From a candidate division WOR-3 bacterium (GTDB taxonomy: Bacteria; Hydrothermota; Tepidihabitantia; SM23-42): 64,000 nucleotides of DNA. Shown piece after piece: positions 25,666 to 34,485 of the stretch. The notes under the pieces were generated by a model that searched no databases, had not been told where the DNA came from, and saw only the letters and a list, made by a program, of their open reading frames with translations. A program made the translations under genes and the position numbers. Where the stretch lies: positions 25,578-89,577 of the forward strand of contig JAOUFJ010000007.1 of NCBI GenBank assembly GCA_029858255.1, written 5' to 3'. The stretch's first letter is position 1. Every line of letters begins with the position of its first letter.

Positions 25666-27609
25666 ATGAACCATACCAGTGACTTTATTCACAAAGACTT
25701 AATCTATGAAGTGCCCGCGGCAAAGGCAGAGGAGTTGTTCCGGTTCGTCGGCGCGACGCTCAAGGAAAAGAACCACATAGAGAATATCGAAGGGCTCGTT
25801 GAAGAATTACTGGCACGCGAACAAAAGGGGTCAACCGGCGTCGGCGACGGCATAGCAATCCCCCACGCCTTCATCACCGGACTATCTAAACCTGTTGTCA
25901 TCACGCTGCTGCTTGATAAAGGCATCGATTTCAGCGCCGCCGACGGCGCACCGGTAAAGGTCCTATTTTTCGTCCTTGCTCCGGAGAACCAGCGAGAAAC
26001 ATACCTGAAGATCCTTGGCCGCCTCGCAACAATCTTGCACAATCCAGAAACCAAAAAGCAACTTCTGGGCGCGCGAACAAGTCATGATGCATACCGTACG
26101 CTGGTACAACCGCGGGTCACCAATTTCTTCTACAATAACCGCAGATATTTTTACCTCCTGGGGATCATTCTTGGCGCCTATTTGTTTGCTGCTTATTTCG
26201 TCCCCAGAATTTCGATCGCACCGACTCAGAGCGCAATCGCTCTGGATTATCTTCGTTTCAATGAAACACCCTGGGTGACCAAGCAAATTGTGACATTCAC
26301 TATCTTCTTCACGATCGGCGTCGGCACGCTGCTCTTCTGGCAATACCGGGTGGCCATTGCCGCAACGGCGCTAGGAATACTACTTTTTACAGGTGTTATG
26401 GACCTCGACACGACGGTCCGGTTCATGAGCATTCCAACAATACTCTTCATTATTTCAATGATGGTTGTCGTCGCCTGGCTCGACAGCAACGGCGTGTTCA
26501 AATTTGTCATTACCAAGGTCATGAAGAAGATCGGCCCAAGACCCCGCACCCTTTATATCTTTCTTCTCCTTTTATCGGTCATCCTTGGCGGGCTTACCGG
26601 CGAGGTCAGCGGGATCATTGTGACAACCACGCTTGCTATCGGCTTAGCCAAGCGTTTCCGCATTGAGCCATTTCCTTATGTGATCGGTCTCGTATTTGCC
26701 ACCAATATAGGCTCGGCACTGACGCTCATCGGCAACCCGATCGGTATCTATATAGCCTTTGCCGGAAATCTGACGTTCAATGACTTCCTGCGCTGGGCAA
26801 CACCGCTCTCGCTGTCCGCGGCGATCGTGATCACATTCTTCACACTCTACCTGTTCCGTAAATTAATTCCAGGAAGTGTCCAGGAGGATATGGGTGCTCT
26901 GGACGAATGGAAAGACGTCCGGGACCGCAGAGAATTCTACGTGTCGATCATCACATTCGTAGTACTGGTTGGGTTGATCAGTACCCACCAGGTCATTGAA
27001 ACCCTTCTGAAACTCAAAGAAGCGACCGTCATCGTTGCCGCGCCGCTTGTCGTCGTCGGCGCCATCCTCTTTGTTTCAAAGGAACGCGGCAAGAAGTTCC
27101 TTGTCAAGGATGTTGATTGGTGGACAATATTGTTCTTCATGTTCCTCTTCGCCAACGCCGCGTGCCTGGAGTATACAGGAGTAACCGCGAAAATCGCCTA
27201 CCTGCTGGAGAATATTTCCCAGAATATAACCATACCGTTCATCCCGGCTGATATTAAAACCACGGTTGTGGCAATGGTCATCTTGTTATTCTTCTCCGCG
27301 ATCGCGTCGGGTTTTGTCGATAACCTCCCGATCATCGCAGCGCTCGTTCCCATTGTCCTCGACCTCAAGAATATCGGATTGCCACACGCTGAGATCCTCT
27401 GGTGGGCACTGCTTTTTGGCGGCTGTTTTGGCGGCAATCTCTCCATGATCGGTTCCAGTGCCAACGTTGTCGCTCTTTCGAGGTATGAAGAGATAACCGG
27501 AAGGTCGATACGGTTTGGCCACTGGTTCCGCTATGGCCTGCCCGTGGTCATTATCTCCGTAGTCTTTGTCTGTATTGCATTGATGATCCAGATCAAACTC
27601 TCACCTTAA
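25666..27609 (+). CDS. PTS EIIA(Ntr)-like domain fused to an ArsB/NhaD-type ion transporter
   Basis: A 647-residue fusion. Residues 1 to about 150 form an EIIA(Ntr)/fructose-type domain with the phosphorylatable His67 in GIAIPHAFI. From about 158 on there are some 12 membrane spans of the ion transporter superfamily (ArsB/NhaD/SLC13): LTGEVSGIIVTTTLAIGLAKRF, NIGSALTLIGNPIGI and the second half-site FGGNLSMIGSSANVVA. The two GNPIG/GSSAN repeats are typical substrate loops. The arrangement suggests an anion or Na+/H+ transporter controlled by phosphorylation of its own EIIA domain (inference). The start of the USP-like gene follows the stop codon directly. Confidence 0.88.
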   Translation: MNHTSDFIHKDLIYEVPAAKAEELFRFVGATLKEKNHIENIEGLVEELLAREQKGSTGVGDGIAIPHAFITGLSKPVVITLLLDKGIDFSAADGAPVKVLFFVLAPENQRETYLKILGRLATILHNPETKKQLLGARTSHDAYRTLVQPRVTNFFYNNRRYFYLLGIILGAYLFAAYFVPRISIAPTQSAIALDYLRFNETPWVTKQIVTFTIFFTIGVGTLLFWQYRVAIAATALGILLFTGVMDLDTTVRFMSIPTILFIISMMVVVAWLDSNGVFKFVITKVMKKIGPRPRTLYIFLLLLSVILGGLTGEVSGIIVTTTLAIGLAKRFRIEPFPYVIGLVFATNIGSALTLIGNPIGIYIAFAGNLTFNDFLRWATPLSLSAAIVITFFTLYLFRKLIPGSVQEDMGALDEWKDVRDRREFYVSIITFVVLVGLISTHQVIETLLKLKEATVIVAAPLVVVGAILFVSKERGKKFLVKDVDWWTILFFMFLFANAACLEYTGVTAKIAYLLENISQNITIPFIPADIKTTVVAMVILLFFSAIASGFVDNLPIIAALVPIVLDLKNIGLPHAEILWWALLFGGCFGGNLSMIGSSANVVALSRYEEITGRSIRFGHWFRYGLPVVIISVVFVCIALMIQIKLSP

Positions 27610-28023
27610 ATGGATAAAGTTCTTGTTGTCGTTTTCGATACTCACACCACCGAAGATTCGATAGTATTATGCATAAAGATGATGCAGCACTTCAAACCGC
27701 TCATCCAAATCATATCGCCGGTCGACCGACATGCAGTTACACGAGTCGCATCGAATGAAGGGGCCAAGGAGGCCGAGGTCCGTGAAAGAATGCTCCACGA
27801 AACCTATACGAATCTTTATCACCTCGAGGACTTATTCAGCAAACACGGCCTACAGGTGAACATTGCCGCAAAGGAAATGCGCCTCCCCGAAGAGCTCCTT
27901 ACGGAGATCAGAAAAATGAATCCCGGCATGCTGGTTGTTGTCGGCAAAATAGATCCGGTTGTCCTTGAAACACTATACGGCTCGTTCCACGTGCCTATTT
28001 TGTTGCTGGCGCCCGAAGATTAG
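27610..28023 (+). CDS. Universal stress protein-like partner of the transporter
   Basis: A 137-residue protein whose ATG abuts the TAA of the transporter gene, so the two are coupled. The N-terminal strand KVLVVVFDTHTTEDS and the C-terminal MLVVVGKIDPVVLETLYGSFHVPILLLAPED follow the USP fold, including the final hydrophobic strand, but the ATP-binding Gly-rich loop is degenerate (GKIDPVVLETLYGS). A regulatory role for the transporter is inferred. Confidence in the fold is moderate. Confidence 0.72.
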   Translation: MDKVLVVVFDTHTTEDSIVLCIKMMQHFKPLIQIISPVDRHAVTRVASNEGAKEAEVRERMLHETYTNLYHLEDLFSKHGLQVNIAAKEMRLPEELLTEIRKMNPGMLVVVGKIDPVVLETLYGSFHVPILLLAPED

Positions 28024-28052
28024 ACAGCAGAGTCAATAAACGAAATACCGGG

Positions 28053-29612
28053 CTAAGGCAATAGTCCGTCGATCTCTCTATCGGCTGGTGCCTCAACTGT
28101 AAAGCTGACCATAATTTTGTACTCAGCACCCGCAGCAATCGGTACACGCCAGTAATATATGCCACGATCCTTATTCTCCTCAGTTGGTTTGGGCTCCAGT
28201 TTGACACTGCTCACTTTCAGATCCGGATCCTGAGAAACGGGGATCTGGTCGACGATCGTACACTCGATCTCTTTGTCATGAAAATTCTTGACATTGTTCT
28301 CGTACACAAATTCATGCTTTGTTTTGCTGCTGAAAAGACCGCCGTGCGAAACCTTTGATTTCTGCAACTCTCTTTCCACCCTAACCCTTTCGTCGACTCC
28401 AAATGATACTGTTGTAGATTCATCGGGCGCAATCGTCGGCATTTGAACCCTTCCGGTGAAATCATCCCCCACATATGTACTTGCCTCACCAGATAGAAAT
28501 AAGTAATCGGATTTATTCTGCAATTCACCGGTCAAATAAGCAAACAGAGTTACTCTAGGGATAATGGAATATTTGAAATCGCCATCAAATTCTCTCTCGA
28601 GGAGTCGTATTTTCTTCTCCGGTTCACCACTCCTTACGGTGTAGCGCCCAGGAAGTGGGTACCAAACAGATACGCCGGCTTCGACTGGTGTTGCCACTGC
28701 GGCAACTGCGGTCACACCCCTAACTTCAATCCCCTCTTCGGCTACTGCTGTTGGCGCCGAATAGACAACCTGCGATCTTTTTGCCCGTGACGTAATGAAC
28801 CAGGGCACGGGAATTGGGTGTATCTCCCCCATACCTGGTTTCGCCGTTGACAAAACTACTTTCGCGTTCTCCCAGTCTTCATTAGTACGCTGATAGATCT
28901 TGCTGAAATAGGTGAGTTTGATCTTCTTAACAGATGGATTTGCCCTGACTTCATAATAAGTACGCCAGTTGGCGCCTCGGACTACGTAACTAACTTTGAT
29001 TCGATAGTTCCCGGGTGAATCAGGGTGACAGTCGAAGACAATTGATTTGCGATTACCGACTGTGGATTTTAAGTCAATAAGTTCACGTGTCACGGCACCA
29101 ATTGCCTGCTGCAATTCAACGCGCAAACGCTCGATCTCAGCCGACCTCCTCTTCGTTGTAATGAGTTCATCGACCATGAACCGCAAACCTTGACGCCACG
29201 ATTCAGGCGCAACCCTGCCTGTAAGAATTTCTTTTGATACCAACTCAGGGCCACCAACCGCAATACTCTGTAAGAATTTTTCTTTCTCATGTAGTACAGA
29301 TATTTCGTCAGCAAATTGGCGATTACTGATTTCGAGAACCTTTAACGAATCCTCAAGCTGCTTGACCATCGGGTGCGGTTTGTCAACATATCCCCGCTTC
29401 ACTTGTACCTCGCCCACTTTCAGACCCTGCGCCCTGACACGTACCGAAAAGTCATCTAACGCACCGGGCAGGTCAGCAAAGATAAGTTCGGTTGCCATGT
29501 CGAGGTTGATATCGGTAACTCTAGTTACCATAACGCGGTCACTGTACAGCACGATAGAATCTACCTTGGAATTGACTGCAACCGTTGAAAACAAACAAAA
29601 TAATACAATCAT
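28053..29612 (-). CDS. MuiA-like DUF4139/DUF4140 secreted protein
   Basis: A 519-residue exported protein. After a short signal peptide, the N-terminal domain (about 15-75, DSIVLYSDRVMVTRVTDINL) matches DUF4140. A coiled-coil segment (about 80-180) follows, then DUF4139 to the C-terminus (YVVRGANWRTYYEVRANP, YQRTNEDWENAKVVLSTAKPG, IEVRGVTAVAAV insert, YYWRVPIAAGAEYKIMVSFTVEAP). Named after mucoidy inhibitor A; the biochemical function is unknown. It has its own promoter and a GGAGG Shine-Dalgarno. It is convergent with the USP-like gene. Confidence 0.87.
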   Translation of the reverse strand: MIVLFCLFSTVAVNSKVDSIVLYSDRVMVTRVTDINLDMATELIFADLPGALDDFSVRVRAQGLKVGEVQVKRGYVDKPHPMVKQLEDSLKVLEISNRQFADEISVLHEKEKFLQSIAVGGPELVSKEILTGRVAPESWRQGLRFMVDELITTKRRSAEIERLRVELQQAIGAVTRELIDLKSTVGNRKSIVFDCHPDSPGNYRIKVSYVVRGANWRTYYEVRANPSVKKIKLTYFSKIYQRTNEDWENAKVVLSTAKPGMGEIHPIPVPWFITSRAKRSQVVYSAPTAVAEEGIEVRGVTAVAAVATPVEAGVSVWYPLPGRYTVRSGEPEKKIRLLEREFDGDFKYSIIPRVTLFAYLTGELQNKSDYLFLSGEASTYVGDDFTGRVQMPTIAPDESTTVSFGVDERVRVERELQKSKVSHGGLFSSKTKHEFVYENNVKNFHDKEIECTIVDQIPVSQDPDLKVSSVKLEPKPTEENKDRGIYYWRVPIAAGAEYKIMVSFTVEAPADREIDGLLP

Positions 29613-29629
29613 GTCGCCTCCTCGACCTT

Positions 29630-29657
29630 AGTTTATTCCTGAGAGGTATGTAGTCAA
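29630..29657 (-). promoter_or_regulatory. Promoter of the MuiA-like gene (with leader)
   Basis: Minus strand TTGACT (29652-29657), 16-bp spacer, TAAACT (29630-29635), then a 17-nt stretch with GGAGG before the ATG. Confidence 0.65.
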
Positions 29658-29689
29658 TAGTGCACATCCTATATGAAAACCTAATTTTC

Positions 29690-29717
29690 TTGACTTTGGT
29701 CTTTCCCTGACTATAAT
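29690..29717 (+). promoter_or_regulatory. Promoter of the P5C dehydrogenase-glnA unit (with leader)
   Basis: TTGACT (29690-29695), 16-bp spacer, TATAAT (29712-29717), then 19 nt containing AAGGAGG before the ATG at 29737. Confidence 0.85.
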
Positions 29718-29736
29718 GGGCATGTAAGGAGGCCTG

Positions 29737-31344
29737 ATGAAGCAATTTAGAACAGAGAAATACAATGATTTTACGAAAGCAGAAACCCGAAAGAAAATGG
29801 AGAAAGCCATTGCCCAGGTTGCATCCCAATTCGGGAAGGAATACAGCATAATAATCGGCGGCGAAAGGATTAGATTAGACAACAAATTTCATTCATACAA
29901 CCCGTCACAAAAGGGTGAAGTTATCGGAACCTTCCAGAAAGCAGATGAGCCGACGGCCGAGCGAGCCATGCAGGTCGCGCTCCAAACTTTCGAATCCTGG
30001 CGATATACTCCGGCCAAAACAAGAGCAGACTATCTCTTCAAAATGGCTAATATCATGCGCCGGCGCCGTTTTGAACTTAACGCCTGGATGGTTCTCGAAG
30101 AAGGAAAAAACTGGCTTGAAGCCGATGCCGATACTGCCGAGGCAATAGATTTTTGCGACTATTATGCACTTGAGGCTTTGCGTTACGATAAAGGACCGAA
30201 ACTCTACAAATATCCGGGGGAGATCAACAAGCAGGTCTACATTCCACTCGGGGTTGGTACCGTAATCCCGCCCTGGAACTTCCCATTGGCGATCTTGGCG
30301 GGTATGACAACGGCGGCATTCGTGAGCGGAAATACGGTCATATTAAAACCGTCAAGCGATTCACCGGGGATCGCCGCCATGTTCATGGAAATTGTGGAAG
30401 AAGCAAAGGTCCCTGTGGGCGTTGTCAATTTTCTTACAGGACCCGGCGCCATAGCAGGTGATTATTTGGTCCGGCATCCAAAAACACGGTTTGTAGCGTT
30501 CACAGGTTCAAAGCCCGTTGGCCTCCGGATTGTCGAGCAAGCAGGAAAAACGCAACCCGGCCAGATATGGATTAAAAGAGTTGTAGCTGAAATGGGCGGG
30601 AAGGATCTGATCGTTGTAGACTCAGAGGCCGATATCGATAGTGCTGTAGCAGGTGTCAGAACTTCGGCATTCGGATTCCAGGGCCAGAAATGTTCTGCCT
30701 GCTCACGGTTAATACTTGATGATAAGATCTACGATACGTTCATGAAGAAACTCATTCCGACGGTTGAAGCAATTACGGTTGGCCCAACAAAAGACTATAA
30801 GAATTACATGGGACCCGTGATCAATGAGTCCGCCTACAATTCGATACTTGAATACATCAAGATCGGAAAATCCGAAGGAACTTGCGTCTGCGGCGGTGAT
30901 CCAGCACCGGGTGATGGATGGTTCATCAGACCGACAGTCATTGCCGATATCGAGAGTAAACATAGGATATTCCAGGAAGAGATTTTTGGCCCGGTACTCG
31001 GTGTCACGCGAGCGAGAGACTTTGACCATGCCGTACAACTGGCCAATGACTCGGAATATGGACTCACCGGTGCCGTCTACACGAAGAACAAGAAGAAAAT
31101 AGAAAAAGCAAAGCGGGAAGTTTTCGTCGGTAATCTCTATATCAACCGCAAGTGCACAGGTGCCCTCGTTGGTATACAGCCATTTGGCGGCTTCAACATG
31201 TCCGGGACCGACTCCAAAGCTGGCGGACCTGACTATCTCATGCTTTTCACGCAGGCAAAAGCAATCGCCGAATACGTTGGCACCAAGAAGAAAAGCAAGA
31301 AAACACCTCGCCGAACCATCAAGAGGAAACGGAGAAAGAAGTGA
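29737..31344 (+). CDS. rocA: L-glutamate gamma-semialdehyde (P5C) dehydrogenase
   Basis: A 535-residue aldehyde dehydrogenase that oxidises glutamate semialdehyde to glutamate with NAD+, the last step of proline and arginine breakdown. Active-site features: PPWNFP with Asn181, AEMGGKD with Glu285, FQGQKCSACSR with nucleophile Cys319. Length and the N-terminal extension of about 35 residues fit the RocA/PruA class. The C-terminus is an unusual Lys/Arg-rich tail (KKKSKKTPRRTIKRKRRKK). The stop overlaps the glnA GTG, so glutamate made here is coupled to glutamine synthesis. No proline dehydrogenase gene is in the window. Confidence 0.93.
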   Translation: MKQFRTEKYNDFTKAETRKKMEKAIAQVASQFGKEYSIIIGGERIRLDNKFHSYNPSQKGEVIGTFQKADEPTAERAMQVALQTFESWRYTPAKTRADYLFKMANIMRRRRFELNAWMVLEEGKNWLEADADTAEAIDFCDYYALEALRYDKGPKLYKYPGEINKQVYIPLGVGTVIPPWNFPLAILAGMTTAAFVSGNTVILKPSSDSPGIAAMFMEIVEEAKVPVGVVNFLTGPGAIAGDYLVRHPKTRFVAFTGSKPVGLRIVEQAGKTQPGQIWIKRVVAEMGGKDLIVVDSEADIDSAVAGVRTSAFGFQGQKCSACSRLILDDKIYDTFMKKLIPTVEAITVGPTKDYKNYMGPVINESAYNSILEYIKIGKSEGTCVCGGDPAPGDGWFIRPTVIADIESKHRIFQEEIFGPVLGVTRARDFDHAVQLANDSEYGLTGAVYTKNKKKIEKAKREVFVGNLYINRKCTGALVGIQPFGGFNMSGTDSKAGGPDYLMLFTQAKAIAEYVGTKKKSKKTPRRTIKRKRRKK

Positions 31345-32657
31345 TCGAAACCATATTCAAGAGGGTCGAAAAAGAGAAAGTCAGGTTCATTGATCTCTGG
31401 TTTTCAGACGTACTCGGTTCGGTCAAGAACGAAACGATACCCATACAGCATTTGAAGAAGACACTGAAAGAAGGCATTTGGTTTGACGGTTCTTCGGTCG
31501 AGGGTTTTGGCCGCATCTTCGAGAGTGACATGTATCTGAAACCGGATCCCGCGACCTTCGCCATCATCCCAAGGGACGAGGAGAGGACTGCGCGGTTCAT
31601 CTGCGATGTTTATGCACCTGACCACAAGCCGGCTCCGGTAGATCCTCGCTCCATCCTGAAGACGAATCTGGACGTGCTGCATAAAAAGGGTATGGAGTTC
31701 TATGTTGGCGCCGAATTGGAATTTTACCTGTTCAAACGCGACGGCGATAAGGTAATGGCATTACCCCATGACCGCGTAGGTTATTTTGACCTTGGCGGTG
31801 ACCTCGGTCTGAAGATAAGAAAGACCATGTGCGACCGGCTACAGGAATTCGGCATTCAACTCGAGGCCGGACATCATGAAGTCGGCAAAGGACAACATGA
31901 AATCGACCTTTTGTACACAGACGCCCTGACTCTTGCCGACAACATAATTACGGCGCGCATAGTCATCAAACAGGTTGCGGAAGAATACGGCCTGTTCGCG
32001 ACTTTCATGCCTAAACCTTTATTCGGAGCGCCGGGCAACGGCATGCACATCCATCAAAGCATATTCAAGAATGCAAAGAACCTGTTCGCCGATGCCAAAG
32101 ATGATTACGGACTCTCCGCATTAGCCTATGGTTATCTCGCAGGTGTGCTTAAATACATGAAAGAAATAAGTGCACTCACTTCGCCACTGGTTAATTCCTA
32201 CAAACGACTGGTTTCAGGATTCGAAGCTCCGGTATATATATGTTGGGGCCGCATGAATCGTTCTGCACTGGTCCGTGTCCCCAAAATTAGCCCGAAAAAA
32301 TATACAAGCACGCGCATAGAACTCCGTTCCTGCGATCCTTCGGCAAATCCATATCTGCTATTCGCCGTTGTGCTCAGAGCCGGTCTTGAGGGGATCAGCA
32401 GTAAGCTGAAACCTCCAGCACCAGTGGAAGAGAACGTGTACGCGCTCGAAACCAATGTCTTGAAGGATAAAGGAATAGACCTTTTGCCCCGTTCACTTTA
32501 TCAGGCGCTCGAATACTACAGGCAGAGCGATCTCGCCAAGAGTGCACTCGGCGATACATTATTCCAGAGATACTACGACATCAAACTGAGAGAATGGGAT
32601 GAGTATTCGATCCAGGTATCGAAATGGGAAGTGGATAAATATCTTGAGCTATACTAG
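31341..32657 (+). CDS. glnA: Glutamine synthetase (type I)
   Basis: Makes glutamine from glutamate, ammonia and ATP. The protein has 438 residues, the short GSI-alpha length. Signature blocks: FDGSSVEGFGRIFESDM, GAELEFYLF, AGHHEVGKGQHEIDL, GNGMHIHQSI, NRSALVRVP and RIELRSCDPSANPYL. The adenylylation-site Tyr region of GSI-beta is not evident. It starts at GTG (31341), with GGAG 6 nt upstream, and overlaps the P5C dehydrogenase stop by 4 bp. A strong terminator follows. Confidence 0.97.
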   Translation: MIETIFKRVEKEKVRFIDLWFSDVLGSVKNETIPIQHLKKTLKEGIWFDGSSVEGFGRIFESDMYLKPDPATFAIIPRDEERTARFICDVYAPDHKPAPVDPRSILKTNLDVLHKKGMEFYVGAELEFYLFKRDGDKVMALPHDRVGYFDLGGDLGLKIRKTMCDRLQEFGIQLEAGHHEVGKGQHEIDLLYTDALTLADNIITARIVIKQVAEEYGLFATFMPKPLFGAPGNGMHIHQSIFKNAKNLFADAKDDYGLSALAYGYLAGVLKYMKEISALTSPLVNSYKRLVSGFEAPVYICWGRMNRSALVRVPKISPKKYTSTRIELRSCDPSANPYLLFAVVLRAGLEGISSKLKPPAPVEENVYALETNVLKDKGIDLLPRSLYQALEYYRQSDLAKSALGDTLFQRYYDIKLREWDEYSIQVSKWEVDKYLELY

Positions 32658-32710
32658 CTCAACGATTACAGTGATGAAAACATAGATCACATTGATATTG
32701 ATATTTCCCG

Positions 32711-32744
32711 AACGTGGTGGTCCAAAAGACTGCCACGTTTTTTT
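32711..32744 (+). terminator. Rho-independent terminator after glnA
   Basis: A 12-bp stem (32711-32722 with 32728-32739, two G-T pairs) with loop CAAAA, followed by a run of seven T. It ends the P5C dehydrogenase-glnA transcript. Confidence 0.88.
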
Positions 32745-32783
32745 ATTATATTTCCTGTATCGATTTTTTTATATTATCTGGAA

Positions 32784-33353
32784 CTAGTAGTTTTCGCCGA
32801 ATTTGTTATGGGATACGATCTCATTTAAAGGTTTACGTGACCTGGCTGGTATACCGGCGATCGACTCCTTTGTTGACGGCTCAGCAGGGTACCCCAAAAC
32901 CAGCAGAACCACCACTCTGTATTTTCGTGGTATTTTCAACAGATTGCGCAGCTTTGATTCACCATACCAACCGACCCAACAAGAGCCAATCCCCAATTCG
33001 GTTGCGGCAAGAGTCATGTGGGTCATGGCGATCGACACATCGACGAGATGATTCTCATGCCCGGCTAACTGCGCAACATAATGGGTAAAGGCTTTGCTGT
33101 AGCAACCAACGATGACCAGCGGAGCATCATTCATAAAAGCAATTATGCGCTGGGTACCTACGGGTACGGTGCCGGGTATCTGCTTGATAACCGAGGGGTC
33201 ATCTACGACAACGAAATGCCATGCCTGACGGTTACTGGATGATGGCGCGAGCCGAGCCGCTTCCAATATCTGCAAAACCTTGTCACGCTCTATCTTCTGC
33301 GCTGAAAACCTGCGCACGCTCCTGCGCCACTTTATCGCCTCAAACACATCCAT
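32784..33353 (-). CDS. Nitroreductase family protein
   Basis: A 189-residue FMN-dependent reductase. The N-terminal RRSVRRFSAQ and APSSSNRQAWHFVVVDD are FMN-binding blocks, and GIGSCWVGWYGESKLRNLL and VLLVLGYPAE complete the fold. The Rnf and nitroreductase families both deal in low-potential electrons, but no specific link can be shown. A GGAGG Shine-Dalgarno precedes the ATG. A 30-bp palindrome lies 63 bp upstream (33417-33446), matching one in front of the neighbouring regulator gene, which suggests control by that regulator. Confidence 0.92.
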   Translation of the reverse strand: MDVFEAIKWRRSVRRFSAQKIERDKVLQILEAARLAPSSSNRQAWHFVVVDDPSVIKQIPGTVPVGTQRIIAFMNDAPLVIVGCYSKAFTHYVAQLAGHENHLVDVSIAMTHMTLAATELGIGSCWVGWYGESKLRNLLKIPRKYRVVVLLVLGYPAEPSTKESIAGIPARSRKPLNEIVSHNKFGENY

Positions 33354-33416
33354 GCATATCCTCCACCCAATTCATGCTTCCTAACACAATATTGTACGTA
33401 CCCCAAACGCCCATGT

Positions 33417-33446
33417 CTGGCATTCCGGTAATTACCAGAGTGCCAG
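33417..33446. promoter_or_regulatory. Candidate operator palindrome (copy 1), upstream of the nitroreductase gene
   Basis: A 30-bp imperfect palindrome with core GGTAATTACC, differing at four positions from copy 2 at 33791-33820. It sits between the regulator stop and the nitroreductase start. Confidence 0.7.
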
Positions 33447-33447
33447 A

Positions 33448-33756
33448 CTACCATTTTTTCACCCTCATTTTCTCAACGTATTGCTCTATGTACTGTAGAG
33501 CATGGATCAATGATCTGTCTTTAAGAAAATAGATCTTACGATTTTGTTCGGTCGTGTACCTCACCAGATTGATCTGTCTGAGATTTCGCAGCGTCTCCGA
33601 TATCGTCTTCAGGGAAAGCCCGATGTCCTTCGAGAGTTCGGTAGGCGTCTTCTCCGACTTTGAGAGTATCGTCAGAATTTCGTATGCCGTAGGATTACCC
33701 AATACGCGGCAAAATCGAGAAGCACGGTAATGGGTTTCCGGCATTTTTCTTCGCAT
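33448..33756 (-). CDS. ArsR/MarR-like winged-helix transcription regulator
   Basis: A 102-residue protein with a winged-helix domain: VLGNPTAYEILTILSKSEKTPTELSKDIGLSLKTISETLRNLRQINLV followed by a wing (YTTEQNRKIYFLKD) and a C-terminal helix that probably dimerises. ArsR-type metal-binding cysteines are absent; the single Cys16 is in the first helix, so the signal is unknown. The gene is flanked by two near-identical 30-bp palindromes, one next to its own -35 box, which suggests autoregulation and control of the nitroreductase gene. The start is fixed by a leaderless-type promoter. Confidence 0.87.
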   Translation of the reverse strand: MRRKMPETHYRASRFCRVLGNPTAYEILTILSKSEKTPTELSKDIGLSLKTISETLRNLRQINLVRYTTEQNRKIYFLKDRSLIHALQYIEQYVEKMRVKKW

Positions 33757-33761
33757 ATCAC

Positions 33762-33789
33762 ATTATACTGCAACAGTCGGCTGTGTCAA
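33762..33789 (-). promoter_or_regulatory. Promoter of the winged-helix regulator gene (leaderless type)
   Basis: Minus strand TTGACA (33784-33789), 16-bp spacer, TATAAT (33762-33767), then 5 nt to the ATG. The operator palindrome begins 1 bp upstream of the -35 box. Confidence 0.88.
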
Positions 33790-33790
33790 T

Positions 33791-33820
33791 CTGGTATTCT
33801 GGTAATTACCAGAATACCAG
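33791..33820. promoter_or_regulatory. Candidate operator palindrome (copy 2), at the regulator promoter
   Basis: A perfect 30-bp palindrome, CTGGTATTCTGGTAA and its complement. It abuts the -35 box of the winged-helix regulator gene. Confidence 0.78.
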
Positions 33821-33900
33821 AGTACCGAAGTCTTCATAAAGATGTTACTGTGATAAGACAACTGGCACGAGGATTTTGTATTGCTGGAAATGCTATAAGT

Positions 33901-34485
33901 TTATGTCAGGCCGAAGAGGCCGCTGAAGCCGAGAAAGGCAAGGGCCATGAGACTGGCGGCGATGAATGAAATCGGATAGCCCTTGAGTGATGGGTTGATC
34001 GGTGCCATGTCCAACCGTTCACGGATGGCGGCAAAGGTGATGATGACCAGCGTGAAACCGACCCCGGTCCCGATCGCGAAGACCGTACCATCAATGAAAC
34101 TGAATTTGTTATCGATATTAAGAAAAGTAACGCCGAGTATCGCGCAGTTTGTGGTGATCAACGGAAGATAGATACCAAGGGCATTGTATAATGCCCGGTA
34201 TGATTTCTTGAGAAACATTTCAACCAGCTGGACGAGTGATGCGATAGTCAGAATGAATACTGCAGTGCGCAGAAATACAAGATTCAACGGCAAGAGCACC
34301 GCGTTGAAAACGATCCAGGTGATCCAAGCGGCAAGTGTCATGACGAATATCACCGCCATGCCCATACCAGTTGCGGTCTCCACGGTGCTCGAGACCCCAA
34401 AGAAAGGACACAAACCCAGAAAACGCATCAATACGATGTTGTTCACCAGGAACGCGCCGAGGAATATGAGTGCCGGGCTTTTCAT
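33901..34485 (-). CDS. rnfA: Rnf complex subunit RnfA
   Basis: A 194-residue membrane subunit with six spans of the ferredoxin:NAD+ oxidoreductase (Rnf) complex, which couples electron transfer to Na+ or H+ export. Typical stretches are ALIFLGAFLVNNIVLMRFLGLCPFFGVS and YLPLITTNCAILGV; the conserved Cys residues in these helices hold the intramembrane iron centre shared with RnfE. The ATG at 34485 overlaps the rnfE stop (TGATG) and has AGGAG. No rnfB follows; the next gene is the winged-helix regulator, 145 bp on. Confidence 0.95.
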   Translation of the reverse strand: MKSPALIFLGAFLVNNIVLMRFLGLCPFFGVSSTVETATGMGMAVIFVMTLAAWITWIVFNAVLLPLNLVFLRTAVFILTIASLVQLVEMFLKKSYRALYNALGIYLPLITTNCAILGVTFLNIDNKFSFIDGTVFAIGTGVGFTLVIITFAAIRERLDMAPINPSLKGYPISFIAASLMALAFLGFSGLFGLT

